Source: a bacterium (GTDB taxonomy: Bacteria > Cyanobacteriota > Vampirovibrionia > Gastranaerophilales > Gastranaerophilaceae). From it: DNA of 64,000 bases. The notes beneath the pieces were generated by a model. That model did not search any database and was not told the DNA's origin. It saw only the letters and a list, made by a program, of their open reading frames with translations. The translations under genes and the position numbers were made by a program. Every line of letters starts with the position of its first letter. Position 1 is the stretch's first letter. The stretch lies in assembly GCA_017405375.1 (NCBI GenBank), contig JAFRAO010000016.1, positions 1-64,000 on the forward strand. The letters run 5' to 3'. Shown here one piece after another: positions 37,317 through 48,986 of the stretch.

Positions 37317-39026
37317 ATGTCAACAAGTATAGATTATTTTGACTATATACGAATCAGTATAGCATCACCGGAGAGAATTCTAAAATGGTCATACGGTGAA
37401 GTTACAAAACCTGAAACTATTAATTACCGTACATTAAAACCGGAAAGAGACGGTTTATTCTGTGAAAGAATTTTTGGACCAACAAAGGATTGGGAATGCT
37501 ATTGCGGTAAGTACAAAAGAGTAAGACACAAAGGTATCATTTGTGAACGATGTGGTGTAGAAGTTACAGATTCAAAAGTACGTCGTCATAGAATGGGACA
37601 CATAAAATTAGCTGCTCCTGTTTCTCACATTTGGTTTTTAAAAGGTATTCCTTCTTATTTAGGTTTACTTTTAGATATGACATTAAAAGATTTGGAACAG
37701 GTAATATATTTCAATAGCTATGTAGTTATTGATCCGGCAGATACAGAATTCAGAAAACTTCAATTATTAAATGAAGAAGAATACGAAGATTATTTAATGG
37801 AACATGAAGAAACTGAATTAAAAGTAGGTATTGGCGCAGAGGCAATTAAAGAATTACTTGGCGAAATTGATGTAAAAGCATTGGCTGAAGAAATCAGAAA
37901 TGAATTGGCTGCAGGTGTAAATTCAGTTCAAAGAAAAGGTAAACTAATTAAACGTTTAAGATTATTGGATTCATTAATTTCAAGTGAAACAGATCCAACT
38001 TGGATGATAATGGATGTACTTCCTGTAACACCACCTGATTTAAGACCAATGGTTCAGCTAGACGGCGGACGTTTTGCAACATCAGATTTAAACGATTTAT
38101 ACAGACGTGTAATTAACAGAAACAACCGTTTACAAAGATTATTGGAAATGGGTGCTCCTGAAATTATTGTAAGAAACGAAAAACGTATGTTACAAGAAGC
38201 AGTAGATGCTCTAATTGATAATGGTCGTCGCGGTAGAACAGTTGTTGGTCCAAATAACAGACCATTAAAATCATTGTCTAACATCATTGAAGGTAAACAA
38301 GGTCGTTTCCGTCAAAACTTGTTAGGTAAACGTGTTGACTATTCAGGTCGTTCAGTAATCGTAGTTGGTCCAACATTAGAATTGAACCAATGCGGTTTAC
38401 CAAAAGAAATGGCAATTGAATTATTCAAACCGTTTGTTGTGAATAAATTAATCGAACGCGGATATGTTCAGAATATAAAATCTGCGAAGAAACGAATTGA
38501 GCGTTCAGAAGCTATTGTATGGGATATATTGGAAGAAGTAATTGACGGACATCCGGTAATGTTAAACCGTGCTCCGACCCTTCACAGACTTGGTATTCAA
38601 GCATTTGAACCGAAACTTGTAGAAGGTCGTGCAATTCAATTACACCCATTGGTATGTACAGCATTCAACGCTGACTTTGATGGCGACCAAATGGCAGTTC
38701 ACGTTCCATTAAGTATTGAAGCTCAAACAGAAGCAAGAATGTTGATGTTAGCTACAAATAATATATTGGCTCCTGCAACAGGAAAACCTATCATAACTCC
38801 ATCACAGGATATGGTTATGGGTATGTATTATTTAACACTTATCAGGGACGAAAATATGGTTCCGACAAAATATTTCTACAATTTCCAAGATGCGATAGCC
38901 GCTTTGGAAGCTAATGTTATCAAATTACATGACAAAATCTATGTAAGAGATGAACGCGGTAAACGTTTTGAAACAACCGTAGGTAGAATTATTTTTAATG
39001 AAGCAGTAAGAAACGCAATTTTATAA
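37317..39026 (+). CDS. rpoC1: RNA polymerase gamma subunit (N-terminal part of beta-prime)
   Basis: A 569-aa protein equal to the N-terminal third of beta-prime. It has the zinc motif with paired cysteines (CYCGKYK... CERCGVE), and the catalytic [12 protein letters not shown] near residue 455 that binds the active-site magnesium. It ends where cyanobacterial and plastid RpoC1 end, and RpoC2 follows on the same transcript. This split is the best lineage marker in the window. It is slightly shorter than the roughly 620-residue cyanobacterial protein. GGAG precedes the ATG. Confidence 0.97.
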   Translation: MSTSIDYFDYIRISIASPERILKWSYGEVTKPETINYRTLKPERDGLFCERIFGPTKDWECYCGKYKRVRHKGIICERCGVEVTDSKVRRHRMGHIKLAAPVSHIWFLKGIPSYLGLLLDMTLKDLEQVIYFNSYVVIDPADTEFRKLQLLNEEEYEDYLMEHEETELKVGIGAEAIKELLGEIDVKALAEEIRNELAAGVNSVQRKGKLIKRLRLLDSLISSETDPTWMIMDVLPVTPPDLRPMVQLDGGRFATSDLNDLYRRVINRNNRLQRLLEMGAPEIIVRNEKRMLQEAVDALIDNGRRGRTVVGPNNRPLKSLSNIIEGKQGRFRQNLLGKRVDYSGRSVIVVGPTLELNQCGLPKEMAIELFKPFVVNKLIERGYVQNIKSAKKRIERSEAIVWDILEEVIDGHPVMLNRAPTLHRLGIQAFEPKLVEGRAIQLHPLVCTAFNADFDGDQMAVHVPLSIEAQTEARMLMLATNNILAPATGKPIITPSQDMVMGMYYLTLIRDENMVPTKYFYNFQDAIAALEANVIKLHDKIYVRDERGKRFETTVGRIIFNEAVRNAIL

Positions 39027-39046
39027 TAAATAAGGGTAGAATAATA

Positions 39047-42000
39047 ATGACAAATACATATACAACACAGAAAAAAACGATTGATTTCATTAATAAACAA
39101 ATGGATAAAGGCGCTTTAAAAAATTTATTGGCACAAATTTATCTTGAATTCGGTGGTGCAAAAACAGCAACATTGGCAAATACGCTAAAGAATTTAGGTT
39201 ATCATTATGCTACTAAATCAGGCGTAACAATTTCAATTTCGGATTTATCAGTTCCTGAAATAAAACAACAATTATTAAAAGAAGCTGATGAAGAAATCGG
39301 AAAATCAACAAAAAGATACTTAAAGGGTGAAATTACCGAAGTAGAAAGATATACAAAGGTTATTGACACTTGGTCAGAAACAACAGCAAAATTAACAGAG
39401 CAAGTAGTTAAAAACTTTGACAGATTGAATCCGGTATATATGATGGCATTCTCAGGTGCCAGAGGTAACTTATCACAAGTATCGCAATTGGTTGGTATGC
39501 GTGGTTTGATGGCTGATGCGCAAGGTCAAATCATTGACTTGCCTATCCGTTCAAACTTTAAGGAAGGTCTTTCTTGTACTGAATATATCATTTCTTCATA
39601 CGGTGCACGTAAAGGTCTTGTAGATACAGCGTTGAAAACAGCCGATTCAGGTTATTTGACAAGACGTTTGGTTGACGTTGCTCAAGATGTTATTATCCGC
39701 GATCACGATTGTCATGGTAAAAAACATATCATGTTGAGAGGTATCTATGATGGCGATATTTGTATTGTTCCTTTAATTGACAGGTTATTGGGCAGAACAA
39801 TCGCTCAGGATATATTAGACAAAGACGGTAACTTATTAGTTGCATCTAATACAACATTAGACAGAAACGACATTAAGAAAATCGAACGTTCAGGTATTGA
39901 ATTAAATGAATTAGCTGTTCGTTCAGGTTTAACTTGTGAATTGGAATATGGTATTTGCCAAAAATGTTACGGTTGGGCAATGACAACTCAGAAATTAGTT
40001 GATATTGGTGAATCAATCGGTATTATTGCAGCTCAATCAATCGGTGAACCCGGAACACAATTAACAATGAGAACATTCCACACAGGTGGTGTATTCAAAG
40101 GTTCAGGTGCAATGAAACATATTATTGCAGAAGAAGCCGGAGAAATTGTTTCAGACGTTAAAACTCGTGAAGTAAGAACTCGTCATGGTGATGTTGTTCA
40201 AATCTTGATTATTGAATCTGATATTGAAGTTAAAGGTGAAAAGAAATCAAGAAAATATCACATTCCTGCAGGTGCAAAAATTTTATTCAAAAAAGGTCAA
40301 AAAATTGAAAAAGGATTTGAACTTGCAGAATACGAACCTGTATCACAAGGTGATGGTTCTCGTTTAACAGAAAAAGCTACAAAGGATATTACATCTGACT
40401 TATCAGGCGAAGTTGTTTACTATGATTTTACTGCAGATGAAAAGAAAGACAGACAAGGTAATGTTTCAAGAACAGCAAACAAGAGCGGTGTAGTTTGGGT
40501 TTTAGGTGGCGATGTTTATAACTTACCGGGCGGTTCAAAAGTTCTTGTAAAAGATGAACAAACAATAAAAGAAGGTGAAAAATTAGCCGAAACCTTAACT
40601 ATATGTGAACATGGCGGTGAAGTTAGAGTTGGCGATGATTTAGAAATAGAAGAAGTAAAATTTGAAGGCAAGAAGATTAAAAAGATTGTTTCAGGTAAAG
40701 AATTAACAATTGTAATAGCATCTATTTCGCCATCAAATGCTACATTCGAACAAACTAAAAAAGAACAACTTTGGACAGTTGATAAGACAGGTGAAAAATA
40801 TATTGTTAAATCTCCTGTTGATACAACAGTTGAAAACGGTATGATTATTGCGGAATTGATTAGTGAAGATTGTACTGTTTCTTCATCAGGTGAAATAAAA
40901 TATATTGATGTAGAAGTTGATGAAAATCAAATTATTACGAAAGCCGGTGATGTAGTATTTATTCCTGAAGAAGTTCATCAAATAAATAAAGAATCTTCTT
41001 TAAAAATGGTTGAATCAGGAACGCATGTTACAGCAGGTACTGAAGTTGTAAAAGATATATATTGTCATTTGGATGGTATTGTTGAAATCAAGGAATACAA
41101 CGATATAATTCATGAAGTATCAATCAGACCTGGTGAAATACATCAACTGGCAAATGTTTCAGAATTAAAAGTTGAAGAAGGCGAAGTTATCAAGAAGGGT
41201 ACCGTAATTGCAGAGGGTATCGTTGCAAAACAAACTTCAATGGTAACAATTTTAGATTCTGACATTGATGATTTGGATATTGAAAATTTGGATGATGAAA
41301 TGGATTCATCTTTGGGACTTGATGAAGATAATCTTGCAAATCAACCTATTCAAATTTTGGTAAGACCGGTTCAAGTTATTAAAGTTGAACAAAAAGGTGT
41401 TTCTATTGATTTCAATACAACGGATGAATTAATTGATATTGTTCCTGTAACTCAACTGCAATATAAAGATGGTGCAAGAGTTAGAAACTTAGATGGTGCG
41501 ACATTAATCAGAACAAGTTTAGTTCTTCAAATGCAAGGTTATTTATCACACTTAAAAGGTATGGTAGAACTTGATGAAAAAGGTGCATTAAAAATTGTTG
41601 TATTAGATAAGTTAATTGTTCGTCGTGAAATTGAGTCAAATTCTAAATTAAATGATTCATTGCAAACAGAATTATTAGTTAAAAACGGTCAACAAATTGA
41701 ACCAAAGACACCTGTTGCAAAAACTTGTGTTTTAGCTATAAATTCAGGTATAGCATCAATTAAAAATGAATCAGAAGATGCGAGAAGATTGTTATTAATT
41801 TGTGAAAACAATAAAACAAAAGTAGCAATCAAATCAAAATCAGTTGTAAAAGCAGGTCAATTTATAAAAGAAGATGATTTATTAACAGAAGGCGAAGACA
41901 GAGCACCTGTTTCAGGTCAAATAGTTGATGTAACTAAATCAGAAATCACAATAAGAAATGGCAGACCATACTTAATCAGCCCGGGTACAATGCTTCAGGT

Positions 42001-42913
42001 TGCTGCTGGTTCATTGGTACAACGTGGTGATATGCTTGTTACATTGGTTTATGAAAGACAAAAAACAGGTGATATTGTACAGGGTCTTCCAAGAGTTGAA
42101 GAATTGCTAGAAGGAAGAAAGCCAAAAGATTCTGCAATATTAGCTGAACAAGATGGTATCGCAATTATTGAAACTGATGATGATATGCCAAGATTATATT
42201 TGCAAACAGAAGATGGTTCAAGAACAGAAATTAAGTTTGCGATAGATTCAAATATTGTAGTACAAAACAAACAGAAGATTAAAAAGGGTCAACCATTAAC
42301 AAGCGGACCTTTAAATCCACATGATGTTATGAGATTATGCGGACCTGAAGTTGCACAACAATATTTAGTAGATGAAGTACAAAGAGTATATCGTTCACAA
42401 GGTGTAGAAATTGCAGATAAGCACGTTGAAATCATCGTAAGACAAATGACTAAGAAAGTTAGAGTTGTTGATGCGGGTGATACAAACTTATTGCCTGGTG
42501 AATTAATTGAAGTACAGATATTTGAAAAAGAAAATGAAGCTGTAGCAGCAAATGGCGGTCAGCTTGCAACTTGTGAATATATGTTGTTAGGTATAACAAA
42601 GGCTTCATTAAATACTGAATCATTTATTTCAGCAGCATCATTCCAAGAAACAACGAGAATTCTTACAGAAGCTGCAGTAGATGGTAAGAAAGACTTATTA
42701 AGAGGTTTGAAAGAAAACGTTATTATTGGTCGTTTGATTCCTGCAGGTACAGGCTATTATCACTTAACTCATGCAAATGAAGAAAGAGATAAAGAAGCAC
42801 AAAGACGTGCAGCACAAAGAAATCAGGCAAGAAAACCATCAGCAATTTTAGAGGAAATTGAAGGGATGTTCGGTGCTCCTGAATTTTCTATTGATGATGA
42901 TATAATTGGCTAA
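39047..42913 (+). CDS. rpoC2: RNA polymerase beta-prime subunit, C-terminal part (RpoC2)
   Basis: A 1288-aa continuation of beta-prime. The start has the RpoC2-type helical rim ([17 protein letters not shown]). The trigger-loop and bridge-helix region includes [20 protein letters not shown], and a zinc ligand set is [11 protein letters not shown]. Between about residues 350 and 1000 lies a long insertion of beta-rich repeat units (many G-D-x-V and I-x-x-G turns), the place of the SI3 insertion of cyanobacterial RpoC2. The C-terminus resumes the conserved jaw/clamp ([10 protein letters not shown]... LLPGELI). AAGGG precedes the ATG. A strong terminator follows at 42931. Confidence 0.97.
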   Translation: MTNTYTTQKKTIDFINKQMDKGALKNLLAQIYLEFGGAKTATLANTLKNLGYHYATKSGVTISISDLSVPEIKQQLLKEADEEIGKSTKRYLKGEITEVERYTKVIDTWSETTAKLTEQVVKNFDRLNPVYMMAFSGARGNLSQVSQLVGMRGLMADAQGQIIDLPIRSNFKEGLSCTEYIISSYGARKGLVDTALKTADSGYLTRRLVDVAQDVIIRDHDCHGKKHIMLRGIYDGDICIVPLIDRLLGRTIAQDILDKDGNLLVASNTTLDRNDIKKIERSGIELNELAVRSGLTCELEYGICQKCYGWAMTTQKLVDIGESIGIIAAQSIGEPGTQLTMRTFHTGGVFKGSGAMKHIIAEEAGEIVSDVKTREVRTRHGDVVQILIIESDIEVKGEKKSRKYHIPAGAKILFKKGQKIEKGFELAEYEPVSQGDGSRLTEKATKDITSDLSGEVVYYDFTADEKKDRQGNVSRTANKSGVVWVLGGDVYNLPGGSKVLVKDEQTIKEGEKLAETLTICEHGGEVRVGDDLEIEEVKFEGKKIKKIVSGKELTIVIASISPSNATFEQTKKEQLWTVDKTGEKYIVKSPVDTTVENGMIIAELISEDCTVSSSGEIKYIDVEVDENQIITKAGDVVFIPEEVHQINKESSLKMVESGTHVTAGTEVVKDIYCHLDGIVEIKEYNDIIHEVSIRPGEIHQLANVSELKVEEGEVIKKGTVIAEGIVAKQTSMVTILDSDIDDLDIENLDDEMDSSLGLDEDNLANQPIQILVRPVQVIKVEQKGVSIDFNTTDELIDIVPVTQLQYKDGARVRNLDGATLIRTSLVLQMQGYLSHLKGMVELDEKGALKIVVLDKLIVRREIESNSKLNDSLQTELLVKNGQQIEPKTPVAKTCVLAINSGIASIKNESEDARRLLLICENNKTKVAIKSKSVVKAGQFIKEDDLLTEGEDRAPVSGQIVDVTKSEITIRNGRPYLISPGTMLQVAAGSLVQRGDMLVTLVYERQKTGDIVQGLPRVEELLEGRKPKDSAILAEQDGIAIIETDDDMPRLYLQTEDGSRTEIKFAIDSNIVVQNKQKIKKGQPLTSGPLNPHDVMRLCGPEVAQQYLVDEVQRVYRSQGVEIADKHVEIIVRQMTKKVRVVDAGDTNLLPGELIEVQIFEKENEAVAANGGQLATCEYMLLGITKASLNTESFISAASFQETTRILTEAAVDGKKDLLRGLKENVIIGRLIPAGTGYYHLTHANEERDKEAQRRAAQRNQARKPSAILEEIEGMFGAPEFSIDDDIIG

Positions 42914-42930
42914 GAGCTAATATATAGTGC

Positions 42931-42966
42931 AAAAAAGAGCAATCAATCGGTTGCTCTTTTTGTTTT
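42931..42966 (+). terminator. Terminator of the rpoB-rpoC1-rpoC2 operon
   Basis: AAAAAAGAGCAA pairs with TTGCTCTTTTT around TCAATCGG and ends in a T-rich tail. Confidence 0.92.
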
Positions 42967-43045
42967 TCTATTTATTTGCTACTTATTTTTAAATATTTAT
43001 ATTAGAAACAATCCATTGCCTGCTTTCATAGGTAAATAATATGTT

Positions 43046-45640
43046 TTAATTAACACCGCGTTTGAATTTTATTTCGTCATTTTCAGCATCAATTATTAAA
43101 ATATCACCTTTTGCAAATTTCTGTTCCAATATCAATTTTGATAAAGGATTTTCTACCATTTGGCGTATTGTACGTTTTAGCGGTCTTGCACCATATATCG
43201 GATTAAAGCCTCTGTTTGCAAGAAGTTCTTTAGCCTCAGGTGTGATTTCTAAACCAATCTCTTGTTCAAGAAGTCGTTTTCCTAGATATTCCATTTGTAT
43301 ATCAACAATTTTTTGTAAATCGCAAAGTGTTAAACCTTTGAAGAAAATAGTTTCGTCAACCCTGTTCAAAAATTCAGGCTTAAATCTTTCCTTCATAATA
43401 TCCATAACTTTTTCTTTTGTATCTTCAAAATTGCCTTTTAAAGAATCTTCAAGAATTATATCGCTACCGATATTACTTGTCATAATTATCAATGTGTTTT
43501 TGAAATCAACTGTTCTGCCTTTTGAATCTGTCAAACGACCGTCATCAAATATTTGCAACATAAGATTAAATACATCAGGGTGCGCTTTTTCTATTTCATC
43601 AAAAAGCACAACTGAATATGGTTTTCTTCTTACTGCCTCTGTTAATTGACCGCCTTCATCGTACCCCACATATCCCGGAGGCGCACCAACAAGTCTTGCA
43701 ACATTATGCTTTTCCATATATTCAGACATATCAATTCTTATCATTGCATCTTCGTCATTGAACATAAAATCTGCTAATGCCTTTGCAAGTTCAGTTTTAC
43801 CTACACCTGTCGGACCTAAGAATATAAATGTACCTATCGGACGTTTTGGATCTTTTAAGCCTGAACGAGCACGACGAATTGCATCAGAAACAGTTGTAAC
43901 AGCCTCGTCTTGACCGATTAATCTTTGATGAAGAACGTCTTCCATTGAAATAAGTTTCTTCATTTCGCTTTCCATCAATTTTGTAACAGGAACACCTGTC
44001 CATTTGCTTACAACCTCGGCAATATCATCACCATCAATTTCTTCTTTAAGCAATTGATTATCTTTTTTATCCATTCCTTGCAAATCTTCTAATTTCTTTT
44101 GCAATTCCATTAATTTGCCGTATTTTAATTCAGCGGCTTTTTGTAAATCTGTACTTCTTTCCGCTTTTTCTATTTCAAGTTTAACTTGCTCAATTTCTTC
44201 TTTTATTGAGGCTTCACCCTGAATTGATGCTTTTTCTCTGTTCCATTGTTCTTTCATTACGGAAATTTTAGATTCCAATTCATTAATTTCGTTTGTAATT
44301 TCAAGAATTTTTCTTTCACAATCAGGATTGTTTTCCTCTTTTTTCAAAGCTTCACGTTCAATTTCCAATTGAACTTTTTGTCTTGACATAATATCAATTT
44401 CTTCAGGCATTGAATCAATTTCAATACGCAAAGAAGAGGCTGCTTCATCAATCAAATCAATCGCTTTATCCGGTAAAAATCTATCTGTAATGTATCTGTC
44501 TGATAATTTTGCTGCTTGGATTAATGCACTATCTAAAATACGAACACCATGATGAACTTCGTATTTTTCTTTTAGTCCTCTTAAAATACTTATTGTATCT
44601 TCTACAGATGGCTCACCAACTAAAACAGGTTGAAAACGTCTTTCTAATGCAGGATCTTTTTCAATATATTTTCGATATTCATTTATTGTTGTTGCACCAA
44701 TTGTCCTTAGAACACCTCTTGCAAGCATTGGTTTTAATAAGTTACCCGCATCCATTGAACCTTCTGTTGCACCTGCACCGACAACTGTATGTAATTCATC
44801 AATGAACATTACAATATGACCGTCTGATTCTTCAACCTCTTTTAATACGGCTTTTAAACGTTCTTCAAATTCACCTCTGAATTTTGCGCCCGCAACTAAT
44901 GCACCCAAATCAAGTGAAATTAATTTATCGTTCTTTAAACTTTCCGGAACATCACCTCTTACCATACGTTGAGCCAAACCCTCGATTATTGCTGTTTTGC
45001 CGACACCGGGTTCACCTATTAATACAGGGTTGTTTTTTGTACGTCTGTTTAAAACTTGTATAATTCTTCTGATTTCTTCATCTCTGCCAATTACAGGGTC
45101 CAACTTGCCTTTTTTTGCAAGTTCTGTTAAATCAGTTGAATATTTTTCAAGAGCTTTCATGTTTTCTTCAGCGTTTTTATTATCCACTTTCTTATTACCT
45201 CTTATTTTTTTCATCGCATTTAAAACCGTATTTGTATTTACATGCGCTTTTTCCAATAATGATTTTATGTTGCTGTTTTCTAATTTTGTCATCGCCAGTA
45301 ATATGCTTTCTATCGCGACGAATTCATCTTTTAATTCATTGGATGTTTCTTGAGCAATATCTAATAATGCAGATGTATTATTGGATAAGTATATCTGCTG
45401 TGTGTTTTGAATTCCGCTTACTGTCGGAAAACTATTAACAGCCTTAGTAATATCTGTTACAAAATTTTGGTTTAATAATTTCAGCTCTGTTAAATAATCT
45501 CTTGACAATCCACTATCTTGTATCATTGTCATCATTATGTGTTCAGGCTCAATTTGTGTGTTTTTCTTCGACATTGTTAGTGCATTTGCTGCCGAAAGAA
45601 TTTCTTGTACATAGTTTGTTAAATTATCAAAGTTTATCAT
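43046..45640 (-). CDS. clpB: ATP-dependent disaggregase ClpB
   Basis: An 864-aa Hsp100 chaperone. It has the N-terminal Clp domain (1-150), then the first AAA module with Walker A GEPGVGKT and Walker [10 protein letters not shown] coiled-coil middle domain of about 400-530 with heptads follows, then the second AAA module with GPTGVGKT and a C-terminal D2-small domain. The middle domain shows it is ClpB, which rescues aggregated proteins with DnaK, and not ClpA or ClpC. I see no CIRCE element before it, so heat control by HrcA is not supported. No Shine-Dalgarno is obvious. Confidence 0.96.
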   Translation of the reverse strand: MINFDNLTNYVQEILSAANALTMSKKNTQIEPEHIMMTMIQDSGLSRDYLTELKLLNQNFVTDITKAVNSFPTVSGIQNTQQIYLSNNTSALLDIAQETSNELKDEFVAIESILLAMTKLENSNIKSLLEKAHVNTNTVLNAMKKIRGNKKVDNKNAEENMKALEKYSTDLTELAKKGKLDPVIGRDEEIRRIIQVLNRRTKNNPVLIGEPGVGKTAIIEGLAQRMVRGDVPESLKNDKLISLDLGALVAGAKFRGEFEERLKAVLKEVEESDGHIVMFIDELHTVVGAGATEGSMDAGNLLKPMLARGVLRTIGATTINEYRKYIEKDPALERRFQPVLVGEPSVEDTISILRGLKEKYEVHHGVRILDSALIQAAKLSDRYITDRFLPDKAIDLIDEAASSLRIEIDSMPEEIDIMSRQKVQLEIEREALKKEENNPDCERKILEITNEINELESKISVMKEQWNREKASIQGEASIKEEIEQVKLEIEKAERSTDLQKAAELKYGKLMELQKKLEDLQGMDKKDNQLLKEEIDGDDIAEVVSKWTGVPVTKLMESEMKKLISMEDVLHQRLIGQDEAVTTVSDAIRRARSGLKDPKRPIGTFIFLGPTGVGKTELAKALADFMFNDEDAMIRIDMSEYMEKHNVARLVGAPPGYVGYDEGGQLTEAVRRKPYSVVLFDEIEKAHPDVFNLMLQIFDDGRLTDSKGRTVDFKNTLIIMTSNIGSDIILEDSLKGNFEDTKEKVMDIMKERFKPEFLNRVDETIFFKGLTLCDLQKIVDIQMEYLGKRLLEQEIGLEITPEAKELLANRGFNPIYGARPLKRTIRQMVENPLSKLILEQKFAKGDILIIDAENDEIKFKRGVN

Positions 45641-45702
45641 ATTATTATTTTAACTCTATTTTTCTTATTATTTAAAAAAATTCATATTTTATTAATTATT
45701 TA

Positions 45703-45731
45703 TTGCTTAATCTTTTTATTAATAATATAAT
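45703..45731 (+). promoter_or_regulatory. Sigma-70 promoter of the GT39 gene
   Basis: TTGCTT (45703-45708), 17 bases, TATAAT (45726-45731). The start of transcription falls 2-3 bases before the ATG at 45741, with no ribosome site, so the mRNA is probably leaderless. Confidence 0.6.
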
Positions 45732-45740
45732 TTACTTATT

Positions 45741-47438
45741 ATGGAAAAGATTAGAAAATATTATATACACATTATTTTATTATTATTAGTTTTGGTTGGT
45801 TTTGAATTAAGATTTGCAGTTTCAAATGTTCCTTTATGGTACGATGAAGGTCATTCTGTTTTGGTCGCTATTCAAAAATTCCCGTTTGGAATAGATAATT
45901 TCTTATTTACAAAGGATTTTCAGCATACTCCGTTTTATTTTTACTTTTTACATTTTTGGTTGAAAATATTTGGAAATTCAGAAATTCTTATGAGAATGTC
46001 CTCTGTTATTTTTGGATTGGCATGTATTCCAATGTGTTATGTTGTCGGAAATAAATTATGTAATAAAAAAGTCGGATTGATTTCTGCTTTGTTAATTACT
46101 GTAAGTCCTTTGTTTATTTATTATTCTATTGAAATAAGAATGTACATTATGGTTACTTTCCTTTCACTTGTTTCAATGAATTATCTGTTAGATTTTGATG
46201 CTAACCACGATAAAAAATCTTTAATTAAATTGTTAGCTGCAAATACATTGATTCCTTATTTATTAATCGGTGGAATTGTATTTAATATAGGTCAATTCAT
46301 TTCTTATACTATTTATTTTATGGTAACACAAAGAGAATGTGTCAGAAAATTTATGGAATATATAACATATCAGGTGTATCAACTTATTTTGTTAATACCA
46401 TATTTTGCGATAGCTATATATTACGCGGTTAAGCGCAGCGGATTTATTATGTTTCATATCCCGTCATTGTCATTTATGCATATTATGGGTAATTTGCAAA
46501 ATTTCTTTTCTGCTCGTGTAGGTGCTTTGTTTTGGGTAAATTATTCACCTTGGTATATTGATTTTATGTTCTTTATAACAGTTATAATACCTATAATTTA
46601 CTTTATATGCGCGCTTGTTAGTGCATTTAAAGAAAAGGATTCAAAGTTATACTTGGTATTTTCAATTGTGCTGATTTCTTATATTATAGTTTTACTTTCA
46701 GGTATTTTTAGAGTTATTGTAATTGTACCAAGATATATAATATTTGTGGTACCGTTTATGTTCATATTAGCATCTGTCGGTTTTTCAAAATTGAAAAAAT
46801 GGCATTTAGCATTATTTTTAATATTTTTCTCACTATTTAGTACATATTTTTTGTTTAAAGACGAATCGTACTATAAAACCAAATATAACGCAATTTATGA
46901 TTCTATAAATTACTATAAATCCAGAAATTTGACCAATGAAGATATTGTTTATAAACCATTTTCTTCAAGTGTTGCATTTATATACGATGACGGGACTGTT
47001 CCAAAAACTCCGCCTATTGAATTATTACACGAAATGCGTAAACCTTATAATGAGTTGATATATGATGGTTATCAAATTGTGCAAATGCGTTACGGATTTG
47101 TTGATGAAACTTGGTATAATATTGTAAAAAGTGAAGGACATATATCAAACAGTTATTATCGATTCTTGAAAAAAACATATATAGATGCAATTAAACCGGG
47201 AAGATATATTGTAATGGCCGTGTATGGTCCGGATAATCAAGCATTGGTTGATAGAGCAGAATATTTAAAACGTATAAATTCAATACAGGCAGTTCATAAT
47301 GATAGAATTTTGGCTGCATTATACAAGGCATTTGATGATTCTAAAAATATTTTTATGGAATATTGCGATTTAATCGAAGTTGCGCCGATAAACGATACAA
47401 CTTATTTCTTATTCAGAAAACGCCCGTATAAGAAATAA
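45741..47438 (+). CDS. Membrane glycosyltransferase, GT39/ArnT-PMT type
   Basis: A 565-aa membrane protein with about ten helices and a soluble C-terminal domain (about 385-565). The first outer loop contains WYDEGHS, the D-E metal/catalytic motif of lipid-linked sugar transferases of the GT39/PMT superfamily. GYSG-like and RMYIMVTFL segments follow in helices as in that family. It probably takes a sugar from a polyprenyl-phosphate donor to lipid A, a protein or a glycan. The GtrB-like enzyme at 22071 could make such donors. Acceptor unknown. Confidence 0.85.
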   Translation: MEKIRKYYIHIILLLLVLVGFELRFAVSNVPLWYDEGHSVLVAIQKFPFGIDNFLFTKDFQHTPFYFYFLHFWLKIFGNSEILMRMSSVIFGLACIPMCYVVGNKLCNKKVGLISALLITVSPLFIYYSIEIRMYIMVTFLSLVSMNYLLDFDANHDKKSLIKLLAANTLIPYLLIGGIVFNIGQFISYTIYFMVTQRECVRKFMEYITYQVYQLILLIPYFAIAIYYAVKRSGFIMFHIPSLSFMHIMGNLQNFFSARVGALFWVNYSPWYIDFMFFITVIIPIIYFICALVSAFKEKDSKLYLVFSIVLISYIIVLLSGIFRVIVIVPRYIIFVVPFMFILASVGFSKLKKWHLALFLIFFSLFSTYFLFKDESYYKTKYNAIYDSINYYKSRNLTNEDIVYKPFSSSVAFIYDDGTVPKTPPIELLHEMRKPYNELIYDGYQIVQMRYGFVDETWYNIVKSEGHISNSYYRFLKKTYIDAIKPGRYIVMAVYGPDNQALVDRAEYLKRINSIQAVHNDRILAALYKAFDDSKNIFMEYCDLIEVAPINDTTYFLFRKRPYKK

Positions 47439-47455
47439 ATATAAATAAAGTCTTT

Positions 47456-47487
47456 AGGGTTTTTCATTATATATAATGAAAAACCCT
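47456..47487. terminator. Bidirectional terminator, perfect palindrome
   Basis: AGGGTTTTTCATTAT and ATAATGAAAAACCCT are exact reverse complements. It lies between the convergent GT39 gene and the phage-tail-like genes and serves both. Confidence 0.9.
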
Positions 47488-47496
47488 TATAATATA

Positions 47497-47805
47497 TTAT
47501 AATTGCGCTCTTAATGCTTGGACTTCTTGATTATAATATTCAAGCCAGCTTTGATTTTCTGTTTTCATAGACGGTTCACAAACGGCTCGTATTCTTTTTT
47601 TATCAAGTTCGTCAAGTTGTTTTTGAATTTCCGTTCTTTCATTTTGTATCGCTATTTCAGCAAGTTCTTCCTGCGTTTTACCAAGCGCATTTAAACTTTC
47701 TTCTGTTTCTTCAATTTTATATCCTTTGTTATGATTATTGTCTACTATAAAGTCTAATCGCTGTTTTTCCGTATAAGGTTTACTTAAAGTTGCTTTTATT
47801 TCCAT
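47497..47805 (-). CDS. Phage-tail-assembly-like small protein
   Basis: A 102-aa protein. It starts MEIKATLSKPYTEKQRLDFI, is mostly charged helices, and ends KTENQSWLEYYNQEVQALRAQL. The Trp-Leu-x-x-Tyr and Val-x-x-Leu-Arg C-terminus is like the small tail-fibre-assembly or accessory proteins next to phage tail-fibre genes. It lies 11 bases after the tail-fibre-like gene, which supports this. The family is not certain. No other phage gene is near. Confidence 0.6.
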   Translation of the reverse strand: MEIKATLSKPYTEKQRLDFIVDNNHNKGYKIEETEESLNALGKTQEELAEIAIQNERTEIQKQLDELDKKRIRAVCEPSMKTENQSWLEYYNQEVQALRAQL

Positions 47806-47816
47806 TTTAATCCTTT

Positions 47817-48794
47817 CTAATTTATATAACCTTGTGCTGTATACATAATAGGTACACCCGCAACAGGTGCTGCAACATATGCCGCTAATGCAGTTTTATC
47901 TGTGCCATAATAATATCCATAATTTCCTGTGCCATACCAAGTAATATTAATTGTGTAGTTTATATCTTTATATGGTTTTAAAAAATAAAACCAATAACCT
48001 GAATATCCCACTCCGCCTTGTTCACACCAGCCGTCGGAATATATACGATACCAAGAACCACCGTTATAATATGTTTCAACTACTTCTGCAGTTGAATTAT
48101 GATTCGCATTTGTTACAAGTTTTGAGTTAAACGGATAAGATTGTAAATTACTTACAGTAGCAGAAGAAACAGTAAATTTCCCGATTGCGACTTTTTTAAA
48201 ATCAACTAAGTCATTTCCTATTGATTGTTTTATAATAGCAGGAGAACTTGATGTATCAACCCAAACATCATTCACTAATAATGTAGGTTGATTGGGTTGT
48301 ATATATATTTTATTATTTAATACAGAAATATTACCTTCTTTGTCAATAAAAATGTTGTAATTACCATCTGCAAATCCTGTAATATCATAGTTATTAACAT
48401 CTGAAATTTCGATATTAGTATTATCTGTATAAATTTCTAAGTTTTTATAACCTGTTCCTATTTTAAATATTAAATTAGAACCTGAAATATCAACAATATC
48501 TGCTTTTCCATCAGAATCTGTATTACCGTTTATTGCAAAAATATGACCGTTGAATCCGGATAATTTATATACAAGTTCATCTTTTAATTCATTAATATAT
48601 TCTTCAGCTTGAGCTTTGTTAATGGCATGAGAATTATTTGTTGCATTTGCAACAGCAAACGTTGTATTAGAATCTCCGCCTAAATCACATTTGTTATTCA
48701 ATTCATCTTTAATAGCTGAAAAATTTTCATTAACTTCTTGTGCTTTGGCTTTTGTTCCCGGAATGAAAAGATTTGGAACTATAAAGTTACTCAT
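47817..48794 (-). CDS. Phage tail-fibre-like protein
   Basis: A 325-aa protein. Residues 1-70 are helical and contain FIPGTKAKAQEVNENFSAIK and then GGDSNTTFAVANATNNSHAI, a form of the G-x-S-x-x-F-x-V-A-x-A-x-x-x-x-H-A-x-N-K motif found at trimeric fibre regions of many phages. The C-terminal part has beta-rich Gly/Tyr segments (WCEQGG, NYGYYYGTDK) as in fibre tips. I start at the ATG at 48794 because AAAGGAAAATTT precedes it; a TTG five codons earlier would place that site inside the gene. It lies directly downstream of flagellin but after a terminator. It could belong to a tailocin or a remnant prophage, yet no capsid, portal or integrase gene is seen. Confidence 0.7.
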   Translation of the reverse strand: MSNFIVPNLFIPGTKAKAQEVNENFSAIKDELNNKCDLGGDSNTTFAVANATNNSHAINKAQAEEYINELKDELVYKLSGFNGHIFAINGNTDSDGKADIVDISGSNLIFKIGTGYKNLEIYTDNTNIEISDVNNYDITGFADGNYNIFIDKEGNISVLNNKIYIQPNQPTLLVNDVWVDTSSSPAIIKQSIGNDLVDFKKVAIGKFTVSSATVSNLQSYPFNSKLVTNANHNSTAEVVETYYNGGSWYRIYSDGWCEQGGVGYSGYWFYFLKPYKDINYTINITWYGTGNYGYYYGTDKTALAAYVAAPVAGVPIMYTAQGYIN

Positions 48795-48921
48795 AAATTT
48801 TCCTTTCAAAAATTTATCATAACCTTATAATCATTAGGGCATATAATTATTAGAACATTTTTTTTTGATATTGTCAAATTTTTTTGATTTATAAAACATT
48901 GGATTATGGGAATATTTAACT

Positions 48922-48953
48922 AAAAAAAAGGTCTGAAAAAATTTTTTCAGACC
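48922..48953 (-). terminator. Terminator after flagellin
   Basis: GGTCTGAAAAAA and TTTTTTCAGACC pair perfectly. On the minus strand a run of eight T follows. It ends flagellin mRNA. Confidence 0.9.
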
Positions 48954-48986
48954 CATAAAACTCTATCATTACTATTAAACTATTTA

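Noticed and set aside
43046-45740. Possible CIRCE/HrcA element upstream of clpB
   Set aside because: No TTAGCACTC-n9-GAGTGCTAA inverted repeat is present in the 100 bases before the gene.
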